A DNA stretch of 64,000 bases from JBLHOS01 sp047623825 (lineage in GTDB: Bacteria > Pseudomonadota > Alphaproteobacteria > Rhodobacterales > Rhodobacteraceae): the NCBI GenBank assembly GCA_047623825.1, contig JBLHOS010000003.1, forward strand, positions 1 through 64,000. Direction: 5' to 3'. Position 1 is the stretch's first letter; the number at the start of each line of letters is the position of its first letter. Below, piece after piece: positions 1-8,744 of the stretch. Made by a program: the position numbers and the translations under genes. The notes under the pieces are model-generated. The model searched no databases. It was not told the origin of the DNA and saw nothing but the letters and a program-made list of their open reading frames with translations.

Positions 1-628
1 AGAACTGTGCACGGCGACCTTCGTAGGCAAGCGTCGCCAACGATTCGATGATATCATTGCTACCACGGACTTCGCCATAAGCGCTTTCTAGGCCCCATAT
101 GGCCGCGACAACCTCAGCCTCAACATTATAGCGCTGTTCGATGGCTTGTAGGGCCTGGCCATGCTCACGTAAGGCGGCCCTGCCGTTGCGAACCCGACTG
201 TCTGACACTGCACTGTCTAGATAGTCCCAAAGGGTACGGTTGAATTCCGACTGGTTACGATCCCGCTCAATCACAGAGTCACTTAGCTGCACACCGCGAA
301 AGGCCTGAGTCAGCGTGGATTGGGAAATTCCTGCGGCTCTGGCGCGACGTTCAAACGCGGTAATCCATTGCCGAAACCCAGCATCTGAAACCCGTACGTC
401 GATTACCGATTCAGGTGTTGATACTACAGAGGTCTGTGGCGTGCGCATAATTGGGCGCTGCGAATAAGAGATTTCAAGGCGGCTTGATGGCGTCTGACCC
501 GCCGCAGTTGCCGCGATGATCGGTCTTGGATCTGGTCGGGGGGAGCGTTCAACTGGGGTTGCATTGGCCAATAACGTCGAAGCCAAAAGGCCTACGCTCC
601 ATGCCAAACTGGCTTGTAGTCCACGCAT
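1..628 (-). CDS. Lytic murein transglycosylase, MltB-like (C-terminus beyond window)
   Basis: Translating the minus strand from the ATG at 628 gives an open frame to the window edge, about 209 codons. It begins with a signal-peptide-like stretch (MRGLQASLAW, then SVGLLASTLLANA), suggesting export to the periplasm. After a low-complexity linker, the segment from about residue 80 (AGFRQWITAFERRARAAG) and the later WGLESAYGEVRGSNDI match the N-terminal part of MltB/SLT_3 lytic transglycosylases. The glutamate in WGLESAYG is the expected catalytic acid that cleaves the MurNAc-GlcNAc bond to a 1,6-anhydro product. The gene is incomplete only because the window ends. Family assignment is firm; which paralogue is not determinable. 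Confidence 0.85.
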   Translation of the reverse strand, partial: MRGLQASLAWSVGLLASTLLANATPVERSPRPDPRPIIAATAAGQTPSSRLEISYSQRPIMRTPQTSVVSTPESVIDVRVSDAGFRQWITAFERRARAAGISQSTLTQAFRGVQLSDSVIERDRNQSEFNRTLWDYLDSAVSDSRVRNGRAALREHGQALQAIEQRYNVEAEVVAAIWGLESAYGEVRGSNDIIESLATLAYEGRRAQF

Positions 629-766
629 TTTTTCACCTGCTCGAATACTGCAATTTTTCACGACTATAAACAGGTCGTTTACGTTTCAGAAGCGAATTTT
701 GACGGTCTGGCGCGTCGCACCAAAACAAGCTTGATTGCGCTTACGCTGATCCGTTTTATCGGCCAA

Positions 767-3022
767 TTAGCTGCGGCTTCGGGAAACCTTCTTGCGCAGT
801 TTACCTGCCTTGATCTTGGCTTTGCCCGCCTTGCGGCGCACCGGCCCGCGCCCTGATCTTCGCGCCGCATGCGATACAGCCTGTCCGTCAATCGACACCA
901 GCTCCAGCGTTAGGCCACCTGTGATGGGAACTGCCTCTGAAAGCTTAACGACTACGCGCTGCCCCAAGGCAATTACCATTCCGCTTTGGGATCCCACCAA
1001 GGTCTGGCTTTCGACATCATGATGGAAATACTCCTGACCCAATGCGCGCATCGGTAACAGGCCATCGGCACCGGTCTCGTCCAGTTTCACAAAGGCACCA
1101 AACCGGGCGATCCCACTGATCCGGCCAGCAAATTCACCACCAACCCGTTCTGAGAGATAAGCCGCCAGATATCTGTCGGTTGTGTCACGCTCAGCCGTCA
1201 TGGACCGGCGTTCGGTGTCTGAGATCAGGACTGCCGTTTCATCCAACTGCTCGATCTCAAGATCGCTCAACCCGTCTTTGCCCCAACCATGGGCACTGAT
1301 CAGTGCGCGGTGCACGATCAGGTCAGCGTAGCGTCTGATCGGTGAGGTGAAATGTGCATAGCTTTTCAAAGCCAAGCCGAAATGGCCGAAATTTTCTGCG
1401 TTGTAATAGGCCTGCTGCATGGACCGCAGCGTTGACAGGTTGATCAGTTCGGCAAATTCACTGCCCGCAGCGGCATTCAGCAGCGCGTTCAGGTGCCGGG
1501 TCTGAAGGACCTGTCCCTTTGCCAATGGAAAGCCCGAGGCAATCGCCGTTTCTCGTAAAGCGTCCAGTTTTTCGCGGCTTGGTTCCTCATGAACGCGAAA
1601 CAGCAATGGGCGGCGCTTAGCGATCAGTGTCTCAGCGGCAGCGACATTTGCAAGAACCATAAACTCTTCGATCAGTTTATGCGCAACAAGCCGATCTTTG
1701 AACTTTACCGAGGCCACATTGCCGTCATCATCCAGCTCTATCCGGCGTTCCGGCAGGTCCAGCTCTAGCGGTTGGCGCCGTGAACGGGCATCCTTAAGGG
1801 CTGCATAGGCTGCATAAAGGGGCGCTATCACCGTCTCCATCAGTGGGACACAGGCATCGTTCGGCGCGCCGTCCTGTGCGGCCTGAACCTCTTCATACGT
1901 CAATGAGGCCCAGGATTTCATCAGACCGCGCACAAAGTTGTGGCTGATCTTATTGCCGTGAGCATCCAGAACCATGCGCACGGCCAGGCATGCGCGCGGC
2001 ACGCCTTCATGCAGTGAACAAAGATCGCCGGACAGACGATCAGGCAACATCGGCACAACCCGGTCTGGAAAATATGTGGAATTGCCGCGTTTGCGTGCCT
2101 CACGGTCAAGCGCGCTATCGGGTGTCACGTAATGAGCAACATCAGCGATCGCGACCCAAAGAACATGGCCGCCTTCATTTTCTGGGTTATCGTCTGCCTG
2201 CGCGAAACAGGCGTCGTCATGATCGCGCGCATCCGATGGGTCGATGGTGACCAGCGGCAACTCACGTAGATCTTCTCGGCCTTTTAGCCCTGCTGGTTTA
2301 GCCTGATCAGCCTCGGCAATCACGGTATTGGGAAAGGCGTCCGGAATGCCGTGCTGATGGATTGCGATCAGCGAGACGGCTTTGGGTGCAGATGGATCAC
2401 CCAGGCGATCTATAATGCGCGCGCGGGGCAGGCCCATACGCGATTTTGGCCCGGCCTGTTCAGCTTCAACCAACTCACCATCTTTGGCACCAAAGGTCGC
2501 GTCGGCGGCAACGCTCCATTCCTTGTCCGACCCTTTGTCCAACGGAACGATGCGACCGCCTTCAGTCCCTTGGCGATATATCCCCAACAGGCGCTGTGGG
2601 TTCGCACCGATCTGGCGGATCAGTCGGGCAATGTAGTGATAATCTTCGCCGCTGACCTCTTGCAGGCGGGCAAGGATCCGATCACCGGCACCCAAAGCCG
2701 GGTCTGTGGCGCGGGCCGAAAATAAAATACGCGGCGCAGGTCCTTCGCCATGCCATTCCATTGGCTTTGCAAAGATATCCCCGTCGGTGTCGGGGTCTAG
2801 GATTTGCAATACGGAAACGGGTGGCAACTTGTCGTGGTCGCGATAAGTCTTTCCGCGTTTCTGCAGATGCCCCTCGGATTCCAGTTCCTTCATGAGCCGC
2901 TTGAGATCGATCCGCGCGGCTCCTTTGATGCCAAACGCCTTGGCGATGTCGCGCTTGGCGGTTTGGGTTGGATGTGCGGCGATCCAATCAAGGATCTCTG
3001 ATTTGGTGGGGATCTGACTCAT
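767..3022 (-). CDS. rnr: Ribonuclease R
   Basis: About 751 residues, the usual RNase R length. An N-terminal winged-helix-like region (from MSQIPTKSEILDWIAAHP) precedes cold-shock-like segments. The RNB catalytic domain carries TIDPSDARDHDDA, whose clustered aspartates bind the metals for 3'-5' hydrolysis. An S1 domain follows (GGEFAGRISGIARFGAFV) and a Lys/Arg-rich tail ends the protein. It should degrade structured mRNA and rRNA in the cytoplasm. The frame is open another 53 codons upstream, but that part is Arg/His-rich and lies in the promoter-proximal DNA; the ATG at 3022 behind GGGAGG-like bases gives the typical N-terminus. Only 38 bases separate it from the DUF2064 gene upstream, so co-transcription is likely. 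Confidence 0.95.
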   Translation of the reverse strand: MSQIPTKSEILDWIAAHPTQTAKRDIAKAFGIKGAARIDLKRLMKELESEGHLQKRGKTYRDHDKLPPVSVLQILDPDTDGDIFAKPMEWHGEGPAPRILFSARATDPALGAGDRILARLQEVSGEDYHYIARLIRQIGANPQRLLGIYRQGTEGGRIVPLDKGSDKEWSVAADATFGAKDGELVEAEQAGPKSRMGLPRARIIDRLGDPSAPKAVSLIAIHQHGIPDAFPNTVIAEADQAKPAGLKGREDLRELPLVTIDPSDARDHDDACFAQADDNPENEGGHVLWVAIADVAHYVTPDSALDREARKRGNSTYFPDRVVPMLPDRLSGDLCSLHEGVPRACLAVRMVLDAHGNKISHNFVRGLMKSWASLTYEEVQAAQDGAPNDACVPLMETVIAPLYAAYAALKDARSRRQPLELDLPERRIELDDDGNVASVKFKDRLVAHKLIEEFMVLANVAAAETLIAKRRPLLFRVHEEPSREKLDALRETAIASGFPLAKGQVLQTRHLNALLNAAAGSEFAELINLSTLRSMQQAYYNAENFGHFGLALKSYAHFTSPIRRYADLIVHRALISAHGWGKDGLSDLEIEQLDETAVLISDTERRSMTAERDTTDRYLAAYLSERVGGEFAGRISGIARFGAFVKLDETGADGLLPMRALGQEYFHHDVESQTLVGSQSGMVIALGQRVVVKLSEAVPITGGLTLELVSIDGQAVSHAARRSGRGPVRRKAGKAKIKAGKLRKKVSRSRS

Positions 3023-3060
3023 ACCCGGGAGGTAGCATGCGGGCTGGGTCGCGTCATGTC

Positions 3061-3645
3061 CTATCTGGACAGCGCGCGCAGGTCCGCCAGCGTGTCGACG
3101 TCCTGCAACATATCTGTGAAACCGATCCGGTGATCGGTCAGCGTGTCTATGGTGTCGCTCAACGCATGTTCGGTGGACCACCGAACGTTTTTGAAAAGAT
3201 TGCGGGGTGGTGACCGTAACCGTTTAAGGCCGACCAGCCAATACCCGCCATCAGGGGCTGGACCCAAGACCGCGTCATGTCGTGAAAGGGTCCGAAGCGC
3301 GCGGATGATATGATCTTTGTCGATATCCGGGATGTCACTGCCAATGATCAACCGTGCCCCGGGCGGCCCTGCCCGAAGCAATCTGCCCATGCGGTCGCCC
3401 AGATCGCCACGACCCTGCCCGATCCGCGCCAGATCCACAGGCCAAACCCGGCTTTGCAGACCGACCGCATCAGGGGTTACCGCAAGAACCAAATGCCAGC
3501 GCGGATCGCGCAAGTCCCGGATCAGACGCGCCGCCTGATGGCGAAACCACCACGCAGCAGGGATTTTTCCCAGATCTTTTGCAAGCCGGGTTTTGACCTG
3601 GCCCGGTTGCGGCTCTTTGAGCATGATAATCAGCGTTGGGCGCAT
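3061..3645 (-). CDS. TIGR04282/DUF2064 family glycosyltransferase-like protein
   Basis: A protein of 194 residues starting MRPTLIIMLKEPQPGQVKTR. The N-terminal K-x-P-x-x-G-x-x-K-T-R-L pattern, the GSDIPDI segment and APDGGYWLVGL are hallmarks of the DUF2064 family, nucleotide-diphospho-sugar transferase-like proteins, some annotated in arsenosugar biosynthesis. No arsenic genes are visible nearby, so a specific role is not supported. The longer frame to 3717 has an implausible extra N-terminus; the ATG at 3645 begins at the conserved beta strand. It lies between dapE and rnr on the same strand. Confidence 0.75.
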   Translation of the reverse strand: MRPTLIIMLKEPQPGQVKTRLAKDLGKIPAAWWFRHQAARLIRDLRDPRWHLVLAVTPDAVGLQSRVWPVDLARIGQGRGDLGDRMGRLLRAGPPGARLIIGSDIPDIDKDHIIRALRTLSRHDAVLGPAPDGGYWLVGLKRLRSPPRNLFKNVRWSTEHALSDTIDTLTDHRIGFTDMLQDVDTLADLRALSR

Positions 3646-3703
3646 GGATCCCGGTTTGTTTTGAGTATTTTTTTCCAAGAAAAAGGTAGGCATGGATCGA
3701 ATT

Positions 3704-4861
3704 CTAGGGCTGGGCAAAGAAATCAGTCAGGACCCGGCCATAAATTCGCTTGAGCGCATGGATGTCAGAGACGCGAACCCGTTCATCGACTTCGTGCATG
3801 CGGTGACCCACAAGACCAAATTCAACGACCGGGCAATGGTGTTTGACAAATCGCGCATCAGAGGTGCCGCCGGTGGTTGAGAGTGTGGCCGTTTGGTTGG
3901 TCTCGGTTTGCACCGATTTTGCGACGAGATCCGAAAGTGCGCCGGGTGGCGTCAGGAACGCTTCGCCAGATATCTTCGTCGACATCTCAATCTTTACGCC
4001 GGTTTCCTGTGCCACTTTATCAGCCTCATCTTGCATCCACGCGGACAGGCTGGCGCCAGAATGCAGATCGTTAAAGCGCAGGTTGACTGTCATTTTTGTC
4101 GTGGCTGGGATCACGTTCGTGGCCAGATTTCCGGTATCGATTGTTGTAACTGACAGTGTCGACGGGTCGAAATGGTCAGTCCCGTCATCAAAAGCATGCG
4201 CAGACAGCCGTTGGGCCAGCATGGCCACTGCCGGCATCGGATTAAGTGTCTTGTGTAAATAGGCTGAGTGGCCTTGTTTGCCACGCAAGGTGAACCAAGC
4301 AGACATCGCACCCCGTCGTCCGATTTTCAACATGTCGCCCATGGTCTCACGGCATGTAGGTTCCCCCACGATGCAGGCGGTCATAGCTTCGTTATGGGCT
4401 GCCATCCAATCGAGCAGGGCGATTGTTCCATCGGTGGAAACACCTTCTTCATCGCCGGTGATGGCCAAAATTACCGCGCCATCGGGGGGGGTGTCTTGAA
4501 CAAATTCAATCGCGGCCGCGACAAACGCCGCAACGCCTGATTTCATGTCTGTGGCTCCGCGGCCATAAAGCCAGTCCCCCTCAATCACCGCTCCAAACGG
4601 TGGATGCGTCCAGGCGGCCTCATCCCCGACGGGAACAACATCTGTATGGCCATTAAAGCCGAAACTGCGCGAATGACCCTTTTGGCCCCACCGAGCGTAG
4701 AGATTGGCGACACCGCCGCGATCAACCCTAACGCAGGTAAATCCCGCGTCTGTCAGGGTGTCTTCAAGTAGCACCAGTGCGCCACCCTCAATGGGTGTGA
4801 CAGACGGACAACGGACAAGTTTCGCTGTAAGTTCAATGGGATCGACGGTTTGAGTTGGCAT
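3704..4861 (-). CDS. dapE: Succinyl-diaminopimelate desuccinylase
   Basis: A 385-residue M20 metallopeptidase-family enzyme that hydrolyses N-succinyl-LL-diaminopimelate to LL-DAP and succinate in lysine and peptidoglycan precursor synthesis. Metal and catalytic residues are visible: GHTDVVP (H72, D74), RGATDMKSG (D105), GDEEG (E138/E139), the HSAYLHK dimerisation segment and GGTSDARF near the C-terminus, followed by the last metal histidine in [11 protein letters not shown]. The ATG at 4861 begins at [16 protein letters not shown], matching family N-termini; a 22-codon upstream extension is rejected. dapD, the enzyme acting two steps earlier, lies at 8745-9569 but is not in this transcription unit. 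Confidence 0.95.
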   Translation of the reverse strand: MPTQTVDPIELTAKLVRCPSVTPIEGGALVLLEDTLTDAGFTCVRVDRGGVANLYARWGQKGHSRSFGFNGHTDVVPVGDEAAWTHPPFGAVIEGDWLYGRGATDMKSGVAAFVAAAIEFVQDTPPDGAVILAITGDEEGVSTDGTIALLDWMAAHNEAMTACIVGEPTCRETMGDMLKIGRRGAMSAWFTLRGKQGHSAYLHKTLNPMPAVAMLAQRLSAHAFDDGTDHFDPSTLSVTTIDTGNLATNVIPATTKMTVNLRFNDLHSGASLSAWMQDEADKVAQETGVKIEMSTKISGEAFLTPPGALSDLVAKSVQTETNQTATLSTTGGTSDARFVKHHCPVVEFGLVGHRMHEVDERVRVSDIHALKRIYGRVLTDFFAQP

Positions 4862-4985
4862 GTTGATAGGTCCTGATAGTAGCGATTTTGATCGTGCGTT
4901 GATAGACCTGCGGCGTGCAAGCAACAAGTTTGAATTACCCTCGCATAATTGCTTAACAGCTGAATCCGATTACGTTATATTAAGC

Positions 4986-5031
4986 TTAATAACAAAGCCG
5001 AGGCAGGCATTCTGAGGGACAAAGATCCCTC
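4986..5031. other. 5' leader elements ahead of the first Hint gene
   Basis: Within the 249-base gap before the Hint gene, TTAATAACAAAG (4986-4997) recurs exactly at 6754-6765 ahead of the second Hint gene. A 12-base palindrome, ATTAAGCTTAAT, overlaps its start. A 6-bp perfect hairpin, GAGGGA/TCCCTC with a 6-base loop, follows at 5014-5031. These are seen directly; a regulatory role is inference. Confidence 0.3.
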
Positions 5032-5110
5032 GCTAGAGCAGACCGCACCATCCGCCCCTCAGCGGAGGGCACTTCTCACTGTCAGATCTCGGCATGTCTG
5101 GGGTGAATGA

Positions 5111-6685
5111 ATGGTCGATGCGGTTGAACTGCAAATAGATAACGGAGCATCTGCGACAGAAATGGCTGAAGCCATTTTTGGCGGCTCAATTGAAATTATC
5201 GACGCCACCTATATCGGTGACCGAAATTCCTCGGGCATTTGGAGCAATGGCGATGCGGATGCATCTGATCTAACGCCATCCGATACGGGCGTGATCCTGT
5301 CCACAGGACGCGTGAGAGATGTCACCAACAGTACAGGTGAGGCGAACCAGAACACCAATACCTCGACCAATACACAGGGCGTGAATGGCGATAGCCAATT
5401 CGATCAACTTGCAGGTACGAATACCTATGACGCAAGTATTCTCGAAGTCACATTCATCCCGGATACTGCGTACATCTCTATGCAGTTCACCTTCGCATCT
5501 GAGGAATATCCCGAATATGTAGGGTCGATTTTTAACGATGCTGTTGGGATCTGGATAAATGGGGTTGAGGTTTCGGGCCCCGTCTTTGACGTCGCGCAGA
5601 TCAACAGTGTTAATCAAGACGCCAATGAGACGCTATTTGTTGATAACACCGGCGACGCCGCCAACACTGAGATGGATGGTTATACAGTTACGCTTAGCGT
5701 TCTGATCCCTGTAAATATTGGGGAAGAGAACAATATCCGGATCGGTATCGCGGATGTGGGCGACTCGTCGTTTGACTCTGCCATCTTGATTGCCGGAAAC
5801 AGCATTCAGGGCGATTTCATCGCATATGATGACGCGACAACTGTCTCGTCGGGCCAGACGGCTGAAATTGACGTTACCGCAAATGATGGGCAACCCGGAG
5901 CCATAATTACGATCACCCACGTGAACGGCCAAGAAATTGGTGTGGGTGGCTCAGTGACATTGAACAGCGGTCATGTGGTCACACTGCTGGGCAATGGAAA
6001 CTTGTCGGTAGCCCCACCGGTCGGCCAGGCGCCGGTGACCGAGGAAGAGTCTCTCAACTTCACATACACGGCCGAATTGGCTAATGGCATTTTCGACACA
6101 GCGTTTGTCACCGTCACCACGATACCGTGTTTTACGGCTGGTACACGTATCAGGACACCTGATGGACAGCGGCGAGTCGAAGATTTGCAGATCGGCGATT
6201 TGGTTGAGACCTGCGACGCCGGGTCACAGCCGATCCGCTGGATTGGTCGTCGGAAGGTCAAAGCCGAAGGCTCCTACGCACCGATCGTGATCGAGGCCGG
6301 TACCTTCGGTCATCACCGTCGCCTACGTCTTTCGCCGCAGCACCGAGTGTTAGTGCGGCATCATATGGCCGAAATCATGTTCGGGGAAGACGAGGTTTTG
6401 ATTGCAGCCAAAGATTTGGTGAATGAGTGCAGCATATGGATCGATAGCGGCGGTGAGGTGGAGTACATCCACCTGCTGTTTGATAGGCATCAAATGATCT
6501 GGTCTGAGGGCATGTTGACGGAGAGTTTCCTTCCGGGACCGCAAGTTCTGATGGGGTTTGACGAAGATGTCCGGGCCGAACTTTTAAGCCTGTTTCCTGA
6601 ACTAGATTCGGTGTCATGGGAGGGCTACGGACCCTCGGCTCGGCCAGCGCTTAGGCGGTATGAAGCACTCGCATTGTTCGGCTGA
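5111..6685 (+). CDS. Choice-of-anchor L / Hint domain protein, catalytic residues intact
   Basis: A 524-residue acidic protein. Residues 1 to about 235 look like a choice-of-anchor L domain (TGVILSTGRVRDV, FTFASEEYPEYVGSIFNDA, VGIWINGVEV), typical of secreted bacterial proteins. A beta-rich linker with a VTANDG repeat-like segment follows. From residue 340 there is a Hint_2 domain: CFTAGTRIRTPDG supplies the nucleophilic Cys340, and RLRLSPQHRVLVRHH supplies His411. Hint domains cleave or splice their own backbone. There is no Sec signal peptide, so export, if it occurs, probably uses a type I system recognising the C-terminus. The start follows GGGGTGAATGA. A related gene lacking the Hint catalytic residues follows 98 bases downstream. 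Confidence 0.85.
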   Translation: MVDAVELQIDNGASATEMAEAIFGGSIEIIDATYIGDRNSSGIWSNGDADASDLTPSDTGVILSTGRVRDVTNSTGEANQNTNTSTNTQGVNGDSQFDQLAGTNTYDASILEVTFIPDTAYISMQFTFASEEYPEYVGSIFNDAVGIWINGVEVSGPVFDVAQINSVNQDANETLFVDNTGDAANTEMDGYTVTLSVLIPVNIGEENNIRIGIADVGDSSFDSAILIAGNSIQGDFIAYDDATTVSSGQTAEIDVTANDGQPGAIITITHVNGQEIGVGGSVTLNSGHVVTLLGNGNLSVAPPVGQAPVTEEESLNFTYTAELANGIFDTAFVTVTTIPCFTAGTRIRTPDGQRRVEDLQIGDLVETCDAGSQPIRWIGRRKVKAEGSYAPIVIEAGTFGHHRRLRLSPQHRVLVRHHMAEIMFGEDEVLIAAKDLVNECSIWIDSGGEVEYIHLLFDRHQMIWSEGMLTESFLPGPQVLMGFDEDVRAELLSLFPELDSVSWEGYGPSARPALRRYEALALFG

Positions 6686-6732
6686 TAGGACCTGCCACAA
6701 AGATGACATCTTTCTGCAGAATTCGACACATA

Positions 6733-6749
6733 ATTCTCCTGTAGAGAAT
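6733..6749. promoter_or_regulatory. 17-bp palindrome before the second Hint gene
   Basis: ATTCTC-CTGTA-GAGAAT is a perfect inverted repeat with 6-bp arms and a 5-bp spacer. It lies 35 bases before the start of the second Hint gene and directly before the repeated TTAATAACAAAG at 6754-6765. Size and position fit a dimeric-repressor operator or a short hairpin. No regulator is assigned. Confidence 0.3.
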
Positions 6750-6783
6750 ATGGTTAATAACAAAGAATAGTGTTGATGGTGAT

Positions 6784-7803
6784 ATGAGTTGGATTGAAAT
6801 CTGGGATGGATTGCGCGAAAGCACGAAGCCGCATCAGGTATTTGCTGGGCGACTAACGTCCGGCAGCCTGGTGTTCGAGGTCACTTTGCCTGCATCAACC
6901 CAAGAGTCGTTTGTCGTTTGGCAGGGCCGATCTGGTGACGCTAGCGCATTACAGATTTGCCGGACACGTACTGGAAGTATCGTTTTGCGCCACGGCGATG
7001 TAGGCGTAGAAACGCGCGATCAATTTGTCGAAGCTGGCGATCTGCTCAGCGTAAAGTATTCTTGGGACGCAACCAACCGAACCAGCCTTATTGAATTTAC
7101 AAACTGCGTCCACAATACGGTTCACCGCGGATGCGTTGGCCCCCACGTTCCGCTTCGCGCGGAAACGGTCCTGCCCGGGTCTGATTTTGATATGCGCAAC
7201 CACCATTTTGCAGGTGTTGCGGATCATGCGTTGCTTTCAATGACAATTTCAGGATTTGGTCCCGGCACGCCGATTGAAACACCGGATGGTCCGCGCCCGA
7301 TTGAATCGCTGCAGCCCGGAATGCAAGTTTGCACCGGTGAAAGCGGCGTCCAGACGGTTCGCTGGGTCAGTCGTCAGGAAGTGTTGGCTAGGGGGCAGAA
7401 TGTTCCGGTTCAACTGCGAGCACCGTATCACGGCGTTCCGACAGACGTCATCGTAACGCGCAGTCAGCGGATCTTGTTCACTGGGCCGGATATCGAATAT
7501 CTCTTTGGGCAAGAGGCCGTTTTTGCCCGAGCTGGCGACTTGATAAACGGAAAATCGGCGCGTTTGGATCAACGTCGATCGACGCAGGTTATCCATCAAA
7601 TAATGCTTGATGCGCATGAAACCGTTCTTGTTGGACGGTGTCGAATGGAGACGGTCTTGTTGGGCGAACTTGTTGCATCAGAAGGCCGCACAAATTTGGC
7701 CTTATCGAAGGTTGATCAGGAAACTGCCTATCAAACGCTGGACCGTTCCGCGGCCCAGGCCATGATGGCGCAGATGATCGAACATCGCCGCATCTCAGCC
7801 TAA
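6784..7803 (+). CDS. Degenerate Hint-domain protein
   Basis: A protein of 339 residues. Its first 150 residues form a beta-rich domain I cannot name (ESFVVWQGRSGDASALQI, KYSWDATNRTSLIEF). The C-terminal half aligns by eye with the Hint domain of the upstream neighbour: FGPGTPIETPDGPRPIESLQPGM corresponds to CFTAGTRIRTPDGQRRVEDL with one residue offset. The nucleophilic Cys is Gly157 and the block-B His is Gln228 (TRSQRILF), so self-cleavage looks lost while the fold is kept. The stop overlaps the stop of the convergent gene by four bases. It probably arose by duplication of a Hint domain; an accessory or binding role is only a guess. Confidence 0.75.
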   Translation: MSWIEIWDGLRESTKPHQVFAGRLTSGSLVFEVTLPASTQESFVVWQGRSGDASALQICRTRTGSIVLRHGDVGVETRDQFVEAGDLLSVKYSWDATNRTSLIEFTNCVHNTVHRGCVGPHVPLRAETVLPGSDFDMRNHHFAGVADHALLSMTISGFGPGTPIETPDGPRPIESLQPGMQVCTGESGVQTVRWVSRQEVLARGQNVPVQLRAPYHGVPTDVIVTRSQRILFTGPDIEYLFGQEAVFARAGDLINGKSARLDQRRSTQVIHQIMLDAHETVLVGRCRMETVLLGELVASEGRTNLALSKVDQETAYQTLDRSAAQAMMAQMIEHRRISA

Positions 7804-8132
7804 GACTTACCCTCAAAGAACGGCGTTAGCTGTGCAACAATGACGGAGTTTTCGTCCTTGGCGCGCTGCATAAGGGCCAATTCATCCGCATCGATGTCGT
7901 GCCCATCTTCGATGCGTTCGGCCAAAGTCCCATACCCGGTCACGTCCAGTGGGGCCATGTCGGCTTGCTTGAGGATGGCGACAGTTTCGCGCACGGCCTC
8001 AGCCTCATCCACGCCGCTGGCGTAACACATTAGGGCGGCCCCGGTGGATCCTTTGGGCAGACCGTCATTTGATTTGCGGCCCACCTCAACCAAGAGGGTA
8101 TAGACCAACTGAGGCTTTTTTTCTGTTGTCAT
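7800..8132 (-). CDS. Conserved hypothetical protein, 110 residues
   Basis: A soluble alpha/beta protein starting MTTEKKPQLVYTLLVEVGR and ending TPFFEGKS. It has no signal peptide, membrane segment or catalytic motif I recognise. The frame continues 24 codons upstream, but the ATG at 8132 gives a natural N-terminus. It converges with the degenerate Hint gene and shares CTAA (7800-7803), so both genes end in the same four bases. Function unknown. Confidence 0.65.
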   Translation of the reverse strand: MTTEKKPQLVYTLLVEVGRKSNDGLPKGSTGAALMCYASGVDEAEAVRETVAILKQADMAPLDVTGYGTLAERIEDGHDIDADELALMQRAKDENSVIVAQLTPFFEGKS

Positions 8133-8282
8133 ATGGGCGCCGTACCGGGCGCCAATCAGCCCGTCAAGGACGACCGATGAAATCGCGGCTAACAGTGCCT
8201 TCAAAACAGCGTGGGCAGAACGGGAATGTATTTTTTGCTAAATAAATGAATTGCCCATTGACCACAGCCGCGTTGCATTCGT

Positions 8283-8630
8283 TCAAATTGCCGCTGTTGG
8301 CCGTGTTCCTGACTTTAACTGCCAACTAGAGGTCGCCGCGGGACCACCATAGTGGATCTCAAACCGATCCGCGGCATAGCCGAACAGCCCGGTACGATCA
8401 GGCGTTGCATCGACGCAAACCTCAACCTGTTGGGCGGCAAAGGTATGCGGGTTCACCCTGTTGGGAAATTGACCGATGTCGTAGTTTGGGGTGCCGTTGG
8501 ATATGATGCAGCGATCATCGCCGCGAACAAACATCTCAACCTCATTTTCATGAGCCGAGGCAGAATAGGCCAGAACCGGACTGCACGCGGTCATTGCCAG
8601 ACATAAATAATGCATAATCTGGGCTAACAT
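8283..8630 (-). CDS. Small exported protein resembling the N-terminal part of YHYH-domain proteins, possibly truncated
   Basis: 115 residues with a signal-peptide-like start (MHYLCLAMTACSPVLAYSASA). The mature part, CIISNGTPNYDIGQFPNRVNP, recalls the SNG.P.....G.FPN..NP block of YHYH-domain proteins, which are usually well over 200 residues. A later FGYAADRFEIHYGG sits where those proteins have FGIALNGV. If the match is right, this is a truncated or decaying copy. I rely on remembered motif shape, so the family call is weak. No clear ribosome-binding site precedes the start; the second ATG at 8615 is also possible. Confidence 0.45.
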   Translation of the reverse strand: MLAQIMHYLCLAMTACSPVLAYSASAHENEVEMFVRGDDRCIISNGTPNYDIGQFPNRVNPHTFAAQQVEVCVDATPDRTGLFGYAADRFEIHYGGPAATSSWQLKSGTRPTAAI

Positions 8631-8707
8631 TAGTCGTGTTGCAGAACCGATAATTCATTTTGAATGAGGGTTTTCACTAGACTTTAGAGCAGGTTTGAAC
8701 ACAACCT

Positions 8708-8734
8708 CGACGGCCCGCCAATGGCAGGCCGTCG
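8708..8734 (-). terminator. Possible terminator of dapD
   Basis: CGACGGCC and GGCCGTCG form a perfect 8-bp stem around an 11-base loop, 11 bases beyond the dapD stop on the minus strand. The following bases are only moderately T-rich (AGGTTGTGTT), so termination strength is uncertain. Confidence 0.4.
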
Positions 8735-8744
8735 GACTCTGATT

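Noticed and set aside
3023..3181. Extended N-terminus for RNase R
   Set aside because: The extra 53 codons are Arg/His-rich and overlap the end of the DUF2064 gene; the ATG at 3022 gives the family N-terminus.
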